Positions 11,691 to 21,686 of a stretch of 64,000 nt of DNA are shown here, piece after piece. Numbering within the stretch: position 1 is the first letter of the stretch; each line of letters begins with the position of its first letter. A program made the translations under genes and the position numbers. The notes below the pieces were generated by a model. That model saw nothing but the letters and a program-made list of their open reading frames with translations, did not search any database and was not told the origin of the DNA. The stretch covers positions 62,001-126,000 of the forward strand of contig JAKCPI010001563.1 of the NCBI GenBank assembly GCA_023213315.1. The letters are read 5' to 3'. The stretch is from Euborellia annulipes (Eukaryota > Arthropoda > Insecta > Dermaptera > Anisolabididae).

Positions 11691-13362
11691 TGGGTAATTA
11701 CGAGTGTATATTGGGGTATTTCATTTTCTCATCTACTTTACTTGGGAGAAAAAAAAACTCTCTCGTGAAAGAAGAGAAATTCATTTTAGAATTAGTTTAA
11801 AAAATATACTAAAAAATGATGATAGATTATTTAGTTTGTTATGACAAAGAAATTTTTTTAATAATGGATTTTTGAGAAACTCAAGAAAAAGAAATAACAC
11901 TCCCCCCTCTCCCCTCGCAAAAAAAGTTTAAATGATGTCACTACCGTTACTGCTATTAAATAAACAAATTTACGGCTTTAGTTCTCAAAAAGAAAGTCTC
12001 AAACTACTCAAACAGCATTTAGCCTATAATAAAAGGGTGGAAAAGTTTCAATTTGTTCATAGTTTAGTCTAATTCAAGACATATCTCTCTGACATTGAAC
12101 CTAGTAAGCTAGGGAAATATTTTAAAATTTTATTCAAAATAAATTCTTAATGCCAAAAAAAAGTTGCTTCTTTTCGCTGTTTCGAAATTAAACACCCGGT
12201 GCAAGATATTCCCTTCATAAAATCTTATCTAATTCATGTAAATAATTAAATTAATTCGTTTCAGCCCTCCAAAAATCATCTAATTAGTTTCTTTTTAGAT
12301 GGTTTATTAGAAACAGCATTAAAGAAAAAAGTTTCTTATCGAGGATAAAGACAAACTATCCTATTAATTATTTGACCTTGACCAAGTTTTCAAGGACATT
12401 TCAAGGTCAAGTTATATTTTTTAAATAGAAACGTCAACCTTAAAAAAATGAACAACTCTTCATTAAAATTATTTTTTATATGACATCAAATAAATTATTA
12501 AAGCAATTATTCTCGAAAAAAAATTAATAAATTCTCAACAATTATTAAATTAAATTCGTTTATTTAACAAAAAATATTGGGAGACGGCATCCAGCCATTT
12601 TCGCCATCGCTAGGCTTATCAAATAATAATGATTAAATATTTATTTATTAATTAAAATCATTATTAAAATTTTATTCTCAAATTATTGGTTCTTTATTGT
12701 TGTTAAAATATTATTCTCAATCTTATTTTTACATGATGTGTATTTATTTTATATTATAAATTTGATTCTCTTTACTTATCATATTTTCATATTAAGGATG
12801 TTATTTTTTATATACACATATATTTATTATTTTTTTTAAGCTGCTGTCACAGATCCACTTCTTTTAGGACCTAAAATAAAATCTCATTTATAAATACGAG
12901 GATAAAAAACAATTATCAAGATAAGCACTTTTTTCAATTGCTTTCATAGGGCGCTATTATTATTTACAATAAAAATATTATACATCATTTTGAAATTTTT
13001 TAGTAATAGAAAGGATATAGAAAAATGCAGATAGATTTATTTTTTATTTTTTATTTTAATCCAATCTCACACTGACATATAAAAACAGTAATTTGAAGAT
13101 AAATCCCGTAATAATTTATCGACCCGGACTATGGACGATATGTTTATTTAGGTATATTAGTAAACTTGCTTTTTTATTCTCTATTTGTATTTTTATCTTG
13201 ATAACAATTTGACCGCTTCGTTGACACACTTTTTTTAAGGGTTAGGAGGGAGAAGGGAGTGGGGAACGATTTAATTAAAGAGGGTTTAGTTTAATAAAAA
13301 AAAGGTAAGTTGAGATTAAGGCGACTGCATTGATTGCGGCAAGGCGGTGGCTGTCACCCTGC
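11691..13362. other. AT-rich stretch without gene
   Basis: No supported coding sequence or element end. The only noteworthy content is the paired nuclear-receptor-type sites at 12373-12409. Confidence 0.4.
12373..12409. promoter_or_regulatory. Paired FTZ-F1/ERR-type nuclear receptor half-sites
   Basis: TGACCTTGA at 12373-12381 is the exact reverse complement of TCAAGGTCA at 12401-12409, 19 bases away. TCAAGGTCA is the extended monomer site bound by the FTZ-F1/SF-1 and ERR families. Two perfect sites in 37 bases of AT-rich DNA is suggestive, but no gene start is close enough to assign a target. Confidence 0.3.
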
Positions 13363-13398
13363 ACCTCACGCCTCACACCTCACACCTCACACCTCACA
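13363..13398. repeat. CACACCT heptanucleotide tandem repeat
   Basis: About five units of ACCTCAC/CACACCT follow one another with minor variation. It is a simple minisatellite-like tract. Confidence 0.7.
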
Positions 13399-13628
13399 TT
13401 CGAGAATATCGAACCGTTCACTTGTCCAGATTAATAAATTCTGATACCGGCAATTGCATTGGGGCTACTTTATTTCAACTTGGAACTGAGCTACTTCGTT
13501 CATCCCCTTCAATTATTGATTCACCCACCAAACCTTATTACATTAGTTATTTTTAGCATGGGGCCTAGCCCATCAGTAAGCAGAAAAAGAAATATATATA
13601 TTGATATATATATGAGTATGAGATAGAG

Positions 13629-13660
13629 AAAAGAGAGAGAGAGAGAGAGAGAAAGAGAGA
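13629..13660. repeat. GA microsatellite
   Basis: An almost uninterrupted run of about 15 GA units lies just left of the candidate exon at 13719-13829, next to a TATATA tract. Confidence 0.8.
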
Positions 13661-13718
13661 CAGATGAAAGATAGATAATATAATAATAAATAAATCGAAT
13701 TAATAACCAAATACTCAC

Positions 13719-13829
13719 ATAAGTGAAATGATTTGATTCCGGAGGTCTGGTCACGTGGGTCACAGACCCCTCGGCAAATGGTGGATTTATTTCCAGATGT
13801 AGCATCGTGGGAGACAGGGAAATCAACAC
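13719..13829 (-). CDS. Candidate exon of an unidentified membrane protein (extracellular side)
   Basis: The minus-strand exon of 111 nt (37 codons) has acceptor ACCAG and donor TAT/GTGAGT and is in phase 0 at both ends. It is GC-richer than its flanks and fully open (reading VLISLSPTM at its start and NHFTY at its end). Phase 0 fits both the candidate exon upstream at 17233-17309 (ends phase 0) and the transmembrane exon downstream at 4008-4273 (starts phase 0). Joined, the three would give a juxtamembrane ectodomain segment followed by a membrane helix. The polypyrimidine tract is weak and the introns would be 3.4 and 9.4 kb. A regulatory or chance origin cannot be excluded. Confidence 0.35.
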
Positions 13830-14195
13830 CTGGTCTTAAGACAATTATTTAGCCCATTAATTTTATGCTCTATGACTCTATTTTCTCTACTATCTCTACT
13901 CTCTAATTTTGCACAAATTTCAAAATCTTAATTTATTAATGTTAAGGAGATGTCTAATTTAGTTTTTATTTTAATAATCTAAAATAGTTAAAATCTTAAA
14001 TACCTAACAATTGTTATTTCTAAATACACACGCGCGATATGTTATACACTACACTTTAGCTAATTGTATGATGTGACGAAATTCGAATTAAGTGTGAGCA
14101 AATAGTGGATAGTTTGCTATAAATATTAAATAAACACTAGTTGTTAACTTTAGAAGTGAATAACCCCAAATGATTTGGGGTCCAAGAATTAAAGC

Positions 14196-14314
14196 ATTGG
14201 GTGAGGAGTTCGGAACCAATCGGTTCGTTATGTTCGTGTTAGTTCGGCAGAGCGTACAAAGCAGATGGCCAATCAGAGAGGAGGATCAGAGTGACGTCAG
14301 CGAAGAGCGCCAAT
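14196..14314. promoter_or_regulatory. CCAAT/CRE promoter-like cluster
   Basis: Within 120 bases of a GC-richer island lie one inverted CCAAT (ATTGG, 14196-14200), three direct CCAAT boxes (14216-14220, 14269-14273, 14310-14314) and a full palindromic CRE, TGACGTCA (14292-14299). CCAAT boxes bind NF-Y and TGACGTCA binds the CREB/ATF family. The grouping is typical of TATA-less promoters. Direction is unclear. The plus-strand open frame over the island (14170-14484) does not look coding. A GC-rich tail continues to about 14400. Confidence 0.4.
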
Positions 14315-14857
14315 GCAACGGAGTCGCCACGCGTTGCCCCGGCTTTAGGGAGAGGGTGGCGGGTGGCGGATTGCACTCCCTTCCCACCCCCTTTCTCATC
14401 CTTCTATACTCCCTCTTCGTGAATAAAGAGCGTTCTCACGAATCAACTTTAATTGACAGATTATATTTTATCAACAAAAGTTGAATTTAACTTAAATCAA
14501 TTTTTGTTCACACATTTCAATAGAAACTGATCAACAGTTTCACCTTTAAAATGGCGTCGAAGGCAGCTGTGCTTGAACTTGAATAGATTCTAAAATTTTT
14601 GTTAAAAGTACTAAAAGCAATTTTATTTAACATGAATTAAAATTTTCATTTCATTGACAATAGCATTTTCTCTTGGCTATTTATTTTTATCTTCATGTCA
14701 ATGATTCCAAAGAGAATTATGCTTATGATATTAGCATCTTACTTTTACTTATTTGACGCTCATTATTTTAAAAACTATTTTGATTCTACAAAATACATGC
14801 ACTCGTGGCATGTCCAGTTTAAAACGAACTGGAATTGCTTCTCGCATCACTTGAACG

Positions 14858-15127
14858 CAGTGGCGTCATTTCAACTTTTTCTTGGAGGGGGAGGCAAATT
14901 TTTTCTTGGGGGGCAAACTTTTTTTTTTCTTAAAATTTACTTACAAATAAGTACTCAAATTTGGCCAAAAGATATTTAATTTAATTAATTGTTTAATTTT
15001 GTACAGTTTATATACTCGTAGATATATTTTGTAATATTTTATTTAAAATTATATAAAATTTTATAAAAATCCGAGCCCTTGAGGGGGGCAAAAGCCCCCC
15101 TGCCCCGCCTCCCAAATGACGCCACTG
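14858..15127 (+). mobile_element. Intact hAT-type MITE with 8-bp target duplication
   Basis: The element is 270 bp with terminal inverted repeats CAGTGGCGTCATTT and AAATGACGCCACTG. It is flanked on both sides by the identical 8-bp sequence CTTGAACG (14850-14857 and 15128-15135). An 8-bp duplication with CAGTGGCG-type ends is the signature of hAT-superfamily insertions. The interior is AT-rich between G- and C-rich subterminal tracts and has no open frame, so transposition would need a transposase from elsewhere. A truncated relative lies at 5115-5323. Confidence 0.9.
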
Positions 15128-15135
15128 CTTGAACG

Positions 15136-17232
15136 GCAAAAGTTTAAGTAGGTCAATCAAACTTTTCCTGATCCAGTGTAAAGTTGATAAATTCTCTTGA
15201 ATCGAAGATTCTCACTAGCCTGTCTAGTTGTCTAGTGAGGGGTCGCCTTAATTGAGCTGAGTGTCTCCTGCATCATTCATTCAACTTTGGACAGGCCCCT
15301 CGCAAGTTAAACCAAACCCCAATTCCGCACCCTCTTCAAATCTAAATCAAAATGATAATACATATTGACATAATGATTGACATATTGACATATTCTTTTA
15401 TTATCTATCATCTTTATAAAGTCCAAATAGACAAAAATATTTATTAAAAAATTCATTTATTTAATTTTGTCTGCTTGGACAACAATCAATTTTAATAATC
15501 TAGAGGTCTGAATTTTTTACTCAAGCTTATTTTCGATTTTCGTTAACATTCAAGGAATATTAGGAATGGCGGTGCCTTGACAGATTTACAATAGTAGAAG
15601 TGTGCACCACAACCACCTCCAACATTAGACAACTAGCCGCTAAGCCCGGCTGCGTCAGTCTTGAGCTCCATTAAATAAATCAAATTTACATTTTACTAGA
15701 TTTTTAAACTATTTTTTTTTTTTTTTTTCTAAGATAATTAAATTAAGATATGATCTGATATGTGACATGGGTTAGGATTTGTCAAGGGGGGATTTTTTTT
15801 TTTGTTATTATTTAGCTTTTCGGCAGGAAGGTTTAGCTATTCTATATATTTATTTCACCTGGATTGGTAGCCAATGGCTAAAATTTATGATGTAGGGAAG
15901 GTGAAGAATAGGATGGGAAAAACGACTAATTTTTTCAATCTCGTATGACAATATTTTAGTATATATTATGCTTTAAGAGTCTCTCCAAAGATGAGCTCAA
16001 AAAAATTTAAGAGTCGATCAAAATTTTAAAAAAATTTAAATTCGTCAAAAATCGATTTTTTTCTTTTTTAATTTTTTCTTGTTATGGTCGAATTTTATAG
16101 TCGAAAAAATAAGTTTCAAAATTTTCAACTTAAAATATTAATTTTTAAAGGTCAAAATTTTTTAGTTTGTCTGCATTTCTTTCGATGTTTTCAAGGACTT
16201 TAAATATTCATATTAAAGATTTAATAAATTCTTATTTTCTTTAATTAGTAAGATATTTGAGAAAATATAATCAATCGTATTAATTTGCAAATTAGAAGTT
16301 ATTAAAAAATTATATTTTCAGTCTTTAATCTTGGAGTGTGTCGTTTCGGGCCATTCCCAAAATAAAAATAACCATGCTACAATTCTCATATATCTAATGG
16401 TATATGAAATTTTATCATTTATTTTGTATGAACCAAAATTCTATCTAAGAAAATTAACAGTTTATCGTCTGAGGATGAGATCGTTGTGATTCAAACGTCG
16501 ACGATAATTAAATAAAGTTTTTATTTTGTGGTTCTATCTATCTAATCCCAATAATTATATTTCAGTATTCTGTTTTTGTCATCTCGTGGTGTATTTTGTC
16601 GTTATCTTACTAATTAAAAGAAAAATTTATTAAATATTTAATATGAATCAAATAAAAATAAATTTTGAGCACTTTAAAAATTACTTTGACTCTATTCGAT
16701 TTAGAACATCCTAATTTTTGAGTCAAATTAAAGAAATAATATCATAATATTCATTAAAAATGTGTCTGGGATCGACGCTTGGAATACAAGGTAACACTAG
16801 GGGATATAGAAAAATTTTGAAAATTAGGATTGAAATTGGTTAGTATTGAGGTGAAAAATTTAATTTTTCTGTTTAGGTAAATATTAAATAAAATTTGAAT
16901 TGTTGTAATGGGGGGGGGGGGGGATGATGTGCAACACATAACTTCCTGAACGACTATTAAACTAGACCTTGTAATGATTTACCTGCTTTAATAAATTCGA
17001 AAAAAATTCGAATTAGAATATTTCAAAAACTATTCGATATTTCGAAAAACTAAATTTAGTTTCACAGTAATACATACGATAAAAAAATCCGCAATCAAAA
17101 TTTTAAAATTCGAAAATATTTTGTAAAATTCTAAAAAAAAAACCGTTAAGTAAACTGCCCTTTTGACACAACCGAAATCAGAGAAATATAAATAAATGTT
17201 ATAATACAAAATACAAAATTACATCTTTTTAC
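15136..17232. other. AT-rich sequence without supported gene
   Basis: Contains a T-run near 15712, a G-run near 16910 and a partial ACGTCG/CTGAGGATGAGATC motif (16480-16505) that resembles the foldback family at 9341-9530. The minus-strand frame at 16754-16939 is AT-driven. No gene is called. Confidence 0.4.
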
Positions 17233-17309
17233 GACGAGGTCGAGGGTCCGGTGGCCTGGTGCAAAGGACAGAACACCGATGCTCGGCAAAGGCTGGAGAT
17301 CCTTAATGG
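17233..17309 (-). CDS. Candidate short exon, unidentified protein
   Basis: On the minus strand a 77-nt GC-rich island lies between an acceptor (ATACTTAG) and a donor (GTC/GTAAAA). It enters in phase 1 (two bases complete the first codon) and leaves in phase 0, with 25 codons open (reading SIGVLSFAPGHRTLDLV at its end). The exit phase fits the candidate exon at 13719-13829. On the plus strand the same island is also open (EVEGPVAWCKGQ) up to a stop at 17307-17309, so strand is uncertain. No family is recognised. Confidence 0.25.
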
Positions 17310-17771
17310 CTAAGTATATTAATTACATTCCCTCAACTATCTTTAAAAAAATCCATAGTATTCGTTTGAATAATATTATTTGCATTAATGAATACATAAA
17401 TACCTATCTAAAGTATTATGAATTCAGAGGAAGAAGAAAAGAAAATTTAATTAGCAAATGCTATTATATTCATTTGAAATATTTAAGTATTTTATTATTA
17501 TATTCTCTAATAAAAAATAAAATTATTTCAATAATTTATACAGTATTAGTTATGATGATGAAGAATATGGGCTGTTTTAATCAATATATGGAAAACGGGA
17601 TGGCTGCCAGGAAACAAGATCAGATAAAAATAAAATCAATTACTACCCAATTTTTTTATTTGATTGCCGACGTTTCGGACGCCAGTGGCTTCCTACCTCA
17701 GGACAATTATGATTTCTGATTTTGTTTTCTGGCTGCCATTCACTTCCCATATACTGTATAATAGTTATATT

Positions 17772-17822
17772 TTACTTTCTCTTACCTATGTATATATGTA
17801 ATATATATATAGAGAGAAAGTA
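17772..17822. repeat. ACTTTCTCTTACC hairpin
   Basis: TACTTTCTCTTACCTATG is followed by TA-rich sequence and AGAGAGAAAGTA, giving a self-complementary hairpin. The same module ends repeat copies at 18765-18815 and 39127-39172 and begins the copy at 29222. Confidence 0.6.
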
Positions 17823-18140
17823 TTGGTTTCATTTAGGTTAATTGTCGCATTGGAAAATCAGAGTAGGTAACTATTTTTTATTTTATGAACTGAAGAGAGT
17901 TAATCAAATTCATTGTCTTTTTTTTAATTAGCGATTCTTGGACCACAAACTCATGACTAGACTTTGGAGGGTCTTGGAGGACACCCGAGAGACCGAGAAT
18001 TTTAAGGAAGAGAGAAGAGAGTGAGAAGAAATGAATATATAAATAAATATTTATTATTATATTGTAAATAAGAAATTAAAAAAGTTTGTATAAAGTGTAT
18101 CCCAAACCCCGATAGGGGATGAAAACGAATCATATAAATA

Positions 18141-18232
18141 AAAAAATCTGGTGTGACTGGCGCACAGCACACAACTTTCTCTTACCTTCGGTAATCGAAA
18201 GTTGTGTTCTGTGCTTGTCACAACAGATTTTT
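18141..18232. repeat. AATCTGGTGTGAC hairpin, copy 1
   Basis: The arms AAAAAATCTGGTGTGAC and GTCACAACAGATTTTT pair, with an inner complementary pair (ACAACTTTCTCTTACC against GGTAATCGAAAGTTGT) round a TTC loop. Other copies are at 25571-25642, 26361-26432, 30115-30208, 51284-51365 and, degraded, 36385-36402 and 55884-55965. It is followed by GTGTCGACATATATTTAG, which also adjoins the copies at 25.6, 26.4 and 30.1 kb, so the hairpin is one module of a larger element. Confidence 0.7.
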
Positions 18233-18815
18233 CGTGTCGACATATATTTAGTTTCCGCCAATATTAAAATTTAAGATATCAAATTTATAAACATGGGAAA
18301 ATATTTATATTTTGTTTTCATGGCAACCATTTCTCCTATCTTCTCTATGAAGCACAAGAGTAAAACGTGCTTCAAACAATTTTGAGGGCAAAACGAGAAT
18401 ATACATTTGAAAGAGCATCTAAAAAATAATTGATTTTTGAATTTTAATCAAAATCGTTAGAGCGAATATTGAGAAAATCGAAAAAAACTGAAAAAGTACA
18501 TCAGTAAAGTACTAGTACTCTTTGGCCGATTTTGATTAAAAGCTTATTTTGTCGGTCCCGGGGGGTGTTTAACTTAAATATAAAATTTCAGCCTCATAGC
18601 TCAATTCCTTCATGCTTAAAATTGAACACACACCCACCCACCCACACACACACACACACACGACAGACCATGTCGCGAAAACCACTTTTTTGGATTCAGG
18701 GGACCTCAAAACGTGAAGATCCATCAAAATCAGGACATCGAATTTTTGACATGAATCCAATACTTTCTCTCTATATATATATATACTACATATATACATA
18801 GGTAAGAGAAAGTAA
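18233..18815 (+). repeat. Dispersed repeat family, full-length-looking copy A
   Basis: Order of blocks: a GTGTCGACATATATTTAG junction; GGCAACCATTTCTCCT; AGAGCATCTAAAAAATAATTG; AATCGTTAGAGCGAAT; GTAAAGTACTAGTACT; TTTGGCCGATTTTGATTAAA; a CA-repeat; GGGGACCTCAAAACGTG; CATCAAAATCAGGACATCGA; and the TACTTTCTCT...AGAGAAAGTA hairpin. The same blocks in the same order recur, wholly or partly, at 29222-29660 (inverted), 36345-36552, 38840-39175, 47915-48110, 51284-51830 and 56655-56930. No open frame was found. The class is undetermined. Confidence 0.7.
18626..18661. repeat. CA/CCCA microsatellite
   Basis: A run of CACACACCCACCC followed by about eight CA units lies inside repeat copy A. Other family copies carry only a few CA/GT units at the same place, so this tract expanded within the element. 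Confidence 0.8.
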
Positions 18816-19107
18816 AAATAATTAGCGTATCTTAATCATATTTTTTTATTTTAAAATATTCTTCGTTTTAATATGTTATATTGCCCCAACGTTGTTTATT
18901 ATGTCATTGAACAAAATTATAATAACCGCCACCCCCTCCCACCCTTCCCTAAAAATCTTGGCTGAGGGCTGCTCTCAATCTCAATTAAGTAGCCTTAAAC
19001 TGTCCACACGGCTTTAGGTTTTATAATAAAGTATTAGTTAAAGGTAGAATTTTATTATTATTAATATTTTATTTGTTTCCGATTTTCCAGTTCCTATCAG
19101 CAGCAGT

Positions 19108-19142
19108 CAGGGACGGATTAATGCAATTTGGTCAGTGGGGGC

Positions 19143-19177
<35 letters not shown>

Positions 19178-19551
19178 TTAAGGTCTTTTTCGGCATCAGA
19201 GGCCATTTAGACCCTGTCCCTATTTATTTATATTGATTGGCAGCTAATTCAATTTAAATAAACGGGACGGGATGCGAACTCGTGGGGGCGGTTGGTTGGA
19301 AGATTCAATTGATAGGAGGGCCTCTGGGGGATGAACATTTTAGCTCTCACTCTTTTTAATAATAGGGCCTACCTTCAAATACTAGAACCGTCAAGCTGAT
19401 TTGAGACCTAAAATTGAAAGTTTAAAATAAATGTATAAATTTAATACAATTCAACGAGACGTTTCGGGTGAATTTTATATACCCATCTAAATTTACCTGT
19501 TGACCAACTCCGGGACTTTAACAATTCCCCCCTCCCTTTAATCCGTCCCTG
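19108..19551 (+). mobile_element. hAT-type MITE with CAGGGACGGATTAA ends and 8-bp target duplication
   Basis: The element is 444 bp with inverted termini CAGGGACGGATTAA (19108-19121) and TTAATCCGTCCCTG (ending 19551). It is flanked by identical 8-bp copies of GCAGCAGT (19100-19107 and 19552-19559). It contains a 32-base T-run (19144-19175) and G-rich patches but no transposase frame. It split a coding-like island whose larger part lies at 19560-19700. Confidence 0.9.
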
Positions 19552-19559
19552 GCAGCAGT

Positions 19560-19705
19560 TTAAAACAATTTTCTCGTCGTCGTATGCCACCGCCTGCGTT
19601 CTTTCGCCCGGCTGCTTGCTTTCTCCGCTGAATGTTTGGTTGCCTATTCTCCAGGCGATTTCATCTTCGAACCTTTTCTCTTCAAAGTAAATACATACGG
19701 CCAGG
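19560..19705 (-). other. Coding-like island interrupted by a hAT insertion
   Basis: On the minus strand 19705 to 19560 is open and GC-richer (reading FEDEIAWRIGNQTFSGE and later VAYDDEKIVLNCC). If the 19108-19551 element and one target copy are removed, the frame would meet a TGA immediately after Asn-Cys-Cys. It could be a last exon or an old relic. No homology is recognised and no clear acceptor is seen. Confidence 0.25.
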
Positions 19706-20364
19706 CAAGTAATTATTTCAATTTTTCTATTTATTTTAAATTTGTATGTTTTCAATCTATATTTATAATAAGTGGTGCTAAATTACACTAACTCACTCTT
19801 AATTCTATTTAAACTAAGTTTGAGTTTTTCTCAAATAGAGATAAGCATAACACACCTGGGATGTCTTCAAAGCGGTATTCTCGTGCTTACGGACCAGGGC
19901 TTGCTTCTTGCCCCAAACTAGAAAAATTTATTTTAAATTAATTGGTTATCAATCATTTGAAATAAATAGACATGGAATTAAATGGCCTTAGATGCCGAAA
20001 AAAAATCTTAAAACAAGTATAAGTCTTGTTTATGTAAATAAATGTCGTATCTAAAGTAACTTATCTATAAAAAAAAGATAATTAAAAAATTAGGACTTCT
20101 TTATTAAAGTAGAAGTTTACCTCAACGAGGGCTTCATCCTAAAACCTAACCCAATCCCACACTATCTATGACCAGGATGGCCATCTAATTCTAAAATGCA
20201 GTTCCTCTTCTTTCTTGAGATGTTCGCGAAACGCAGACACTTCCGGAAGGCAGGTAAGCCTTCATGATATCAATTCGGAACGATACGCGGAAAACACGCC
20301 CACAAACCCAAGAAAATAATAAGAGGAAATGAAATACACACACAAAGATACTCAACTCAAATCA

Positions 20365-20790
20365 CAGATCAATTAATTTCCGCCCACCTGCCTAATCAAT
20401 GTCATTTAATAGCGAACTAAAATAGAGCACAGTTAATTGATCTGATAATCATTCACGAGTTAGGAAGGAAACCCGGTCAATACAATACTGAAGATCCCTC
20501 CTTGATTGCTCATCTCAGAAACAGAGTGACGTTGTTCAAGATGCATGCTGAAAAAAGAACCCTAAAAGCTAACAACACCATATACAAACTCCTAACATCT
20601 TGAATAACTCATACTGTCCTGAAAACCAAAGCCTAGAACTCAGCACTGACCGACAGGGCCTCTGAGAAAGAGAAAACACGAAAGAGGAATTCTCCTATTT
20701 CCTTGAACAACGGTCAAAGTGAAATGATCCTCTTCTGGGAGCCCTGCCTAAACCTAAATGAGACGACAATAACACCCTATGCCAGTATTG
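20365..20790 (-). repeat. Decayed repeat, minus-oriented member of an inverted pair
   Basis: This is the reverse-complement homologue of 11280-11690, sharing CAATGTCATTT, TTAATTGATCTG, GTCAATAC-ACTGAAGA, TTGATTGCTCATCTCAG, GTTGTTCAAGAT and CTGGGAGCC in matching order. No intact frame remains. Confidence 0.6.
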
Positions 20791-21117
20791 AGGAATTAAT
20801 TCACAATTAAACGATTATTCAAGAGAACATCAGAGAATTCCGACACGGAAGACCTAAATCCTAATAAACATATAAATGCGTGAGCGTAGAGGTTTTCTAA
20901 TTATTAATTACCCATAAATAGATTCTATCAATTGGTAGCTAGATAATCTAATCAGAATTGAGAGTATTCTTAAAAATTAACATGCAGTTAGTAAATATAG
21001 AAAAGAGATCCCCTTTGATAATATTAATCACATACCCCCAAAACTTAAATCCTAACACTGAATTAGGCTATATAATAATGCAATTGAACATAGATAATAT
21101 AGATCAGCAGTGGCGTA

Positions 21118-21378
21118 GCGAGATTAACTCGCGCCCGGGGCATAATACCTTTTTAGCGCCCCCCCTCCCCATTCGAAAACCATATAATATTATATGTAAA
21201 ATATACAAAATGATTATATTACACTAGCACTAAATTTAAAATATATTTTCCAGAAATCAATTATAATAAAAATAAAAATTATCCAGCGAATTTTTTGTTT
21301 TGCGGACCAATTGGCGCCCCTTTGTGAGTAGCGCCCGGGGCATGATGCCCCCTCTTGCACCCCCTAGCTACGACACTG
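21118..21378. mobile_element. CAGTGGCGTAGC miniature element
   Basis: The left end CAGTGGCGTAGC matches the reverse complement of the right end (CAGTGTCGTAGC) at 11 of 12 bases. Subterminal GCGCCCGGGGCAT blocks occur near both ends as direct, not inverted, copies. The 8-bp flanks do not match, so the target duplication is lost or was removed by the foldback that abuts it at 21386. A hAT-type MITE is inferred. Confidence 0.6.
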
Positions 21379-21385
21379 GCTGAAG

Positions 21386-21580
21386 TTGGTTTATTTGAGA
21401 AAGAAACACGGTAAATTTTCAGCAATTTTTTATTAGTTTACAGAGCAATATAATATTTCCAAATATTTCAGACGTATCGGCATCCCTTCTTCAGTGAATT
21501 TCGAAATATTTGGAAATAGTGCCTTGTAAACTATTAAAAAATTGCTGAAAATTTGCCGTTTTTCTTTCTCAAATAAACAA
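21386..21580. repeat. Foldback with GACGTATCGG...CTTCAG motif
   Basis: The arms TTGGTTTATTTGAGAAAGAA (left) and TTTCTTTCTCAAATAAACAA (right) are inverted over about 80 bases, and both arms share the AATTTTCAGCAATTTTTTA block in complement. The loop carries GACGTATCGGCATCCCTTCTTCAG, similar to the motif in the foldbacks at 9341 and 46365. Confidence 0.7.
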
Positions 21581-21686
21581 CTAAAGGTGCGCGTCTCGAG
21601 GTGCTCATTTTGAGAGGTTTCGTTTTTCTTTCTCAAATGTTAAAACCAATATTTTCTATTTAAATATTTATTCTGGGCCAAATTAC

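Noticed and set aside
13521..13829. 102-codon minus-strand frame as a single gene
   Set aside because: The downstream half translates a GA/TA microsatellite into Ser/Leu and Ile/Tyr runs. Only the splice-bounded part at 13719-13829 is kept as a candidate exon.
17279..17719. 146-codon plus-strand open frame
   Set aside because: Composition is dominated by Ile, Lys, Asn and Tyr as expected from AT-rich DNA. There is no domain, and its 3' part is a repeat containing the GACGTTTCGG motif.
20196..20253. Possible plus-strand first exon (ATG to CAG/GTAAGC)
   Set aside because: A good donor and 19 open codons, but no promoter, partner exon or recognisable peptide; insufficient to call.
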